A DNA stretch of 8,098 nt from Candidatus Dadabacteria bacterium. GTDB lineage: Bacteria > Desulfobacterota_D > UBA1144 > Nemesobacterales > JAJCZQ01. The notes beneath the pieces are model-generated. The model saw nothing but the letters and a program-made list of their open reading frames with translations. It had not been told where the DNA came from and ran no database searches. Numbering within the stretch: the first letter of the stretch is position 1; each line of letters starts with the position of its first letter. Of the stretch, positions 7,601-8,098 are shown piece after piece. Position numbers and translations under genes: made by a program. Location: assembly GCA_030624695.1 (NCBI GenBank), contig JAUXJP010000036.1:1-8098 (forward strand), in the 5' to 3' direction.

Positions 7601-7857
7601 TAAATGAAAAGGTAAACAAAGTATCAGAAGGACGGCCTGACATAACCGATTATTTGAAAAATAATGATGTACAGTTGTTAATTAATACTACATTCGGCGA
7701 GAAGGAAGTTGCCCAGTCTTTCTCAATCAGGAGGAATACTATCATTTACAATGTTCCTTATTTTACTACTTTGGCCGGGGCAAAAGCAGCAACAGGTGCT
7801 ATTGAAAGCATGAAAAAAACTGGACTGGAAGTAAAAGCAATCCAGGATTACCTGTAA
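4660..7857 (+). CDS. carB: Carbamoyl-phosphate synthase large subunit CarB
   Basis: Large subunit that makes carbamoyl phosphate from ammonia, bicarbonate and two ATP, feeding pyrimidine and arginine synthesis; ammonia comes from glutamine through the CarA subunit. The 1065 residues match full-length bacterial CarB (E. coli 1073). The duplicated halves are both complete: GSGPIVIGQACEFDYSG (14-30) with EMNPRVSRSSA (299-309), and GGGPNRIGQGIEFDY (559-573) with EVNPRASRT (834-842). An oligomerisation segment lies between them (about 400-550). The C-terminal MGS allosteric domain (about 935-1065) has TGGT (968-971), VNKV with Lys987 and LINTT, which align by eye with the UMP-binding positions of E. 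coli CarB. HIEEAGVHSGDSA (774-786) matches the second-half binding loop. The start fits the family N terminus MPKREDIKS but has no Shine-Dalgarno. carA is not upstream; greA follows after 15 bases. Confidence 0.98.
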   Translation: MPKREDIKSILIIGSGPIVIGQACEFDYSGTQACKALMDEGYRVILVNSNPATIMTDPSLADSTYIEPLTPEIVEKIIAKEKPDVLLPTLGGQTALNISVELAETGVLDKYGVELIGAKLPAIKKAENRELFKEAMLKIGLNVPESGIAHNMDEAREVANRIGYPIIIRPSFTLGGTGGSIAYNKEEFDEFAKSGLDLSPVSEILVEQSVIGWKEYEYEVMRDNMDNVVIICSIENFDPMGVHTGDSITVAPAQTLTDKEYQQLRDASVAIIREIGVDTGGSNIQFGVNPENGEIVIIEMNPRVSRSSALASKATGFPIAKIAAKLAVGYTLDEISNDITRYTPASFEPTIDYVVVKIPRFTFEKFPQTDPTLTTMMKSVGEVMSIGRTFKESLHKAIRSLEIDSYGFETVTDDIEEIREKIRIPNSTRLWYIADGLRLGMEIEEIFGLSKIDPWFLHNIKQIIDLENQIKEFNIDSIPEELVKKAKEYGYSDLYLSGLIKCSEVELAEKRKSIGINPVYKMVDTCAAEFEAFTPYLYSTYEYDDESIPTDKKKVIILGGGPNRIGQGIEFDYCCVHASFALQEEGYESIIINCNPETVSTDYDTSDRLYFEPLTLEDTLAVINREKPEGVIVQLGGQTPLKLAIPLEERGVKILGTSPENIDLAEDRERFRDLILKLNLKQPRNGIARSEDEALSIANDIGYPVIVRPSYVLGGRAMEIVYSEKALVKYMNEAVSVSPNHPVLIDEFLKDAKEVDVDAISDGDHVVVAGILEHIEEAGVHSGDSAMVLPPFSIQQEIIDEIKKQTKELVLALNVKGLSNIQFAIKDKEVYLIEVNPRASRTIPFISKAIGVPLANLGTKIMIGKKLGELGFSKEIYPKHFCVKESVFPFIKFTGVDTILGPEMKSTGEVMGIDPELDKAFAKAQIASGNSLPLEGVAFISVKDEDKNDTVLNIARKLTELDFQIICTGGTSKFLLENGIVNEKVNKVSEGRPDITDYLKNNDVQLLINTTFGEKEVAQSFSIRRNTIIYNVPYFTTLAGAKAATGAIESMKKTGLEVKAIQDYL

Positions 7858-7861
7858 GATT

Positions 7862-7866
7862 GGAGG
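7862..7866 (+). promoter_or_regulatory. Ribosome-binding site of greA
   Basis: GGAGG lies 6 bases before ATG 7873, within the 15-base gap after carB. This points to efficient independent initiation on a carB-greA transcript. Confidence 0.85.
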
Positions 7867-7872
7867 AAAAAG

Positions 7873-8098
7873 ATGTCAGTAGAAAGAGTACCCATGACAC
7901 CGGGTGGTTATAAAAAACTTAAAGAAGAACTGCATAAACTTAAAACCGTTGACAGGCAGGAAGTAATAAAGGCAATATCTTTTGCAAGGTCTCTTGGTGA
8001 CCTTTCTGAAAATGCCGAATATGAAACGGCTAAGAATAAGCAGTCCTTTATAGAAGGCAGGATCCAGGAAGTGGATGCTAAGATTGGAAGGGCAGAGG
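7873..8098 (+). CDS. greA: Transcription elongation factor GreA, N-terminal half (cut by window end)
   Basis: Gre factors enter the RNA polymerase secondary channel and stimulate cleavage of backtracked transcripts. The window holds 75 codons, roughly half of a usual 155-165-residue GreA, all within the N-terminal antiparallel coiled coil. The opening PMTPGGYKKLKEELHKLK is typical. The tip loop reads LGDLSENAEY (41-50) with the two acidic residues that hold catalytic Mg2+ (Asp43, Glu46), followed by ETAKNKQSFIEGRI on the return helix. The residue before GD is Leu where E. coli GreA has His; Leu is seen in GreB at this place, but the rest of the segment is GreA-like. No frameshift or stop is seen; truncation is only the window edge. 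It sits 15 bases after carB with a strong ribosome-binding site, so the two are probably co-transcribed, an arrangement I recall from some deltaproteobacteria. Confidence 0.93.
   Translation, partial: MSVERVPMTPGGYKKLKEELHKLKTVDRQEVIKAISFARSLGDLSENAEYETAKNKQSFIEGRIQEVDAKIGRAE

Overview
This window reads as an ordinary stretch of housekeeping chromosome from a low-G+C (roughly 35-40% by eye) bacterium. I see no mobile elements, CRISPR array, tRNA, rRNA, toxin or phage genes, and no candidate for a new multi-gene system. The carB-greA pairing, the long-form ThiC, the type III pantothenate kinase and heavy use of AGG/AGA (Arg) and ATA (Ile) codons argue against an enterobacterium. They would fit a Deltaproteobacteria-, Nitrospinota- or Dadabacteria-like lineage. 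That placement is inference; the sequence alone does not fix the phylum.

Left part (1-1472, + strand): coaX (coenzyme A synthesis, step 1) overlaps by 8 bases a 115-residue lysine-rich protein I do not recognise. A 100-residue Dabb-family ferredoxin-like barrel protein follows, with a GTG start and a strong ribosome-binding site. Its 3' end overlaps the 3' end of tsaD, on the opposite strand, by 13 bases.

Middle (1460-4499): tsaD (tRNA t6A modification, - strand) and thiC (thiamine pyrimidine synthesis, + strand) diverge from a short AT-rich region. thiC most likely starts at 2640, not at the upstream ATG at 2595, because 2640 has a well-placed Shine-Dalgarno. No TPP riboswitch is visible ahead of thiC. 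A segment of the leader can pair with the thiC ribosome-binding site.

Right part (4500-8098, + strand): a 160-base spacer rich in inverted repeats separates thiC from carB, the complete large subunit of carbamoyl-phosphate synthase. carB is followed after 15 bases by the first half of greA, cut by the window edge. carA is not in the window. The genes serve separate core processes (CoA, tRNA modification, thiamine, pyrimidine/arginine precursors, transcript elongation), so the window is not one pathway operon. The points most worth a second look are the unknown coaX-coupled protein, the thiC leader pairing and the carB leader hairpins.
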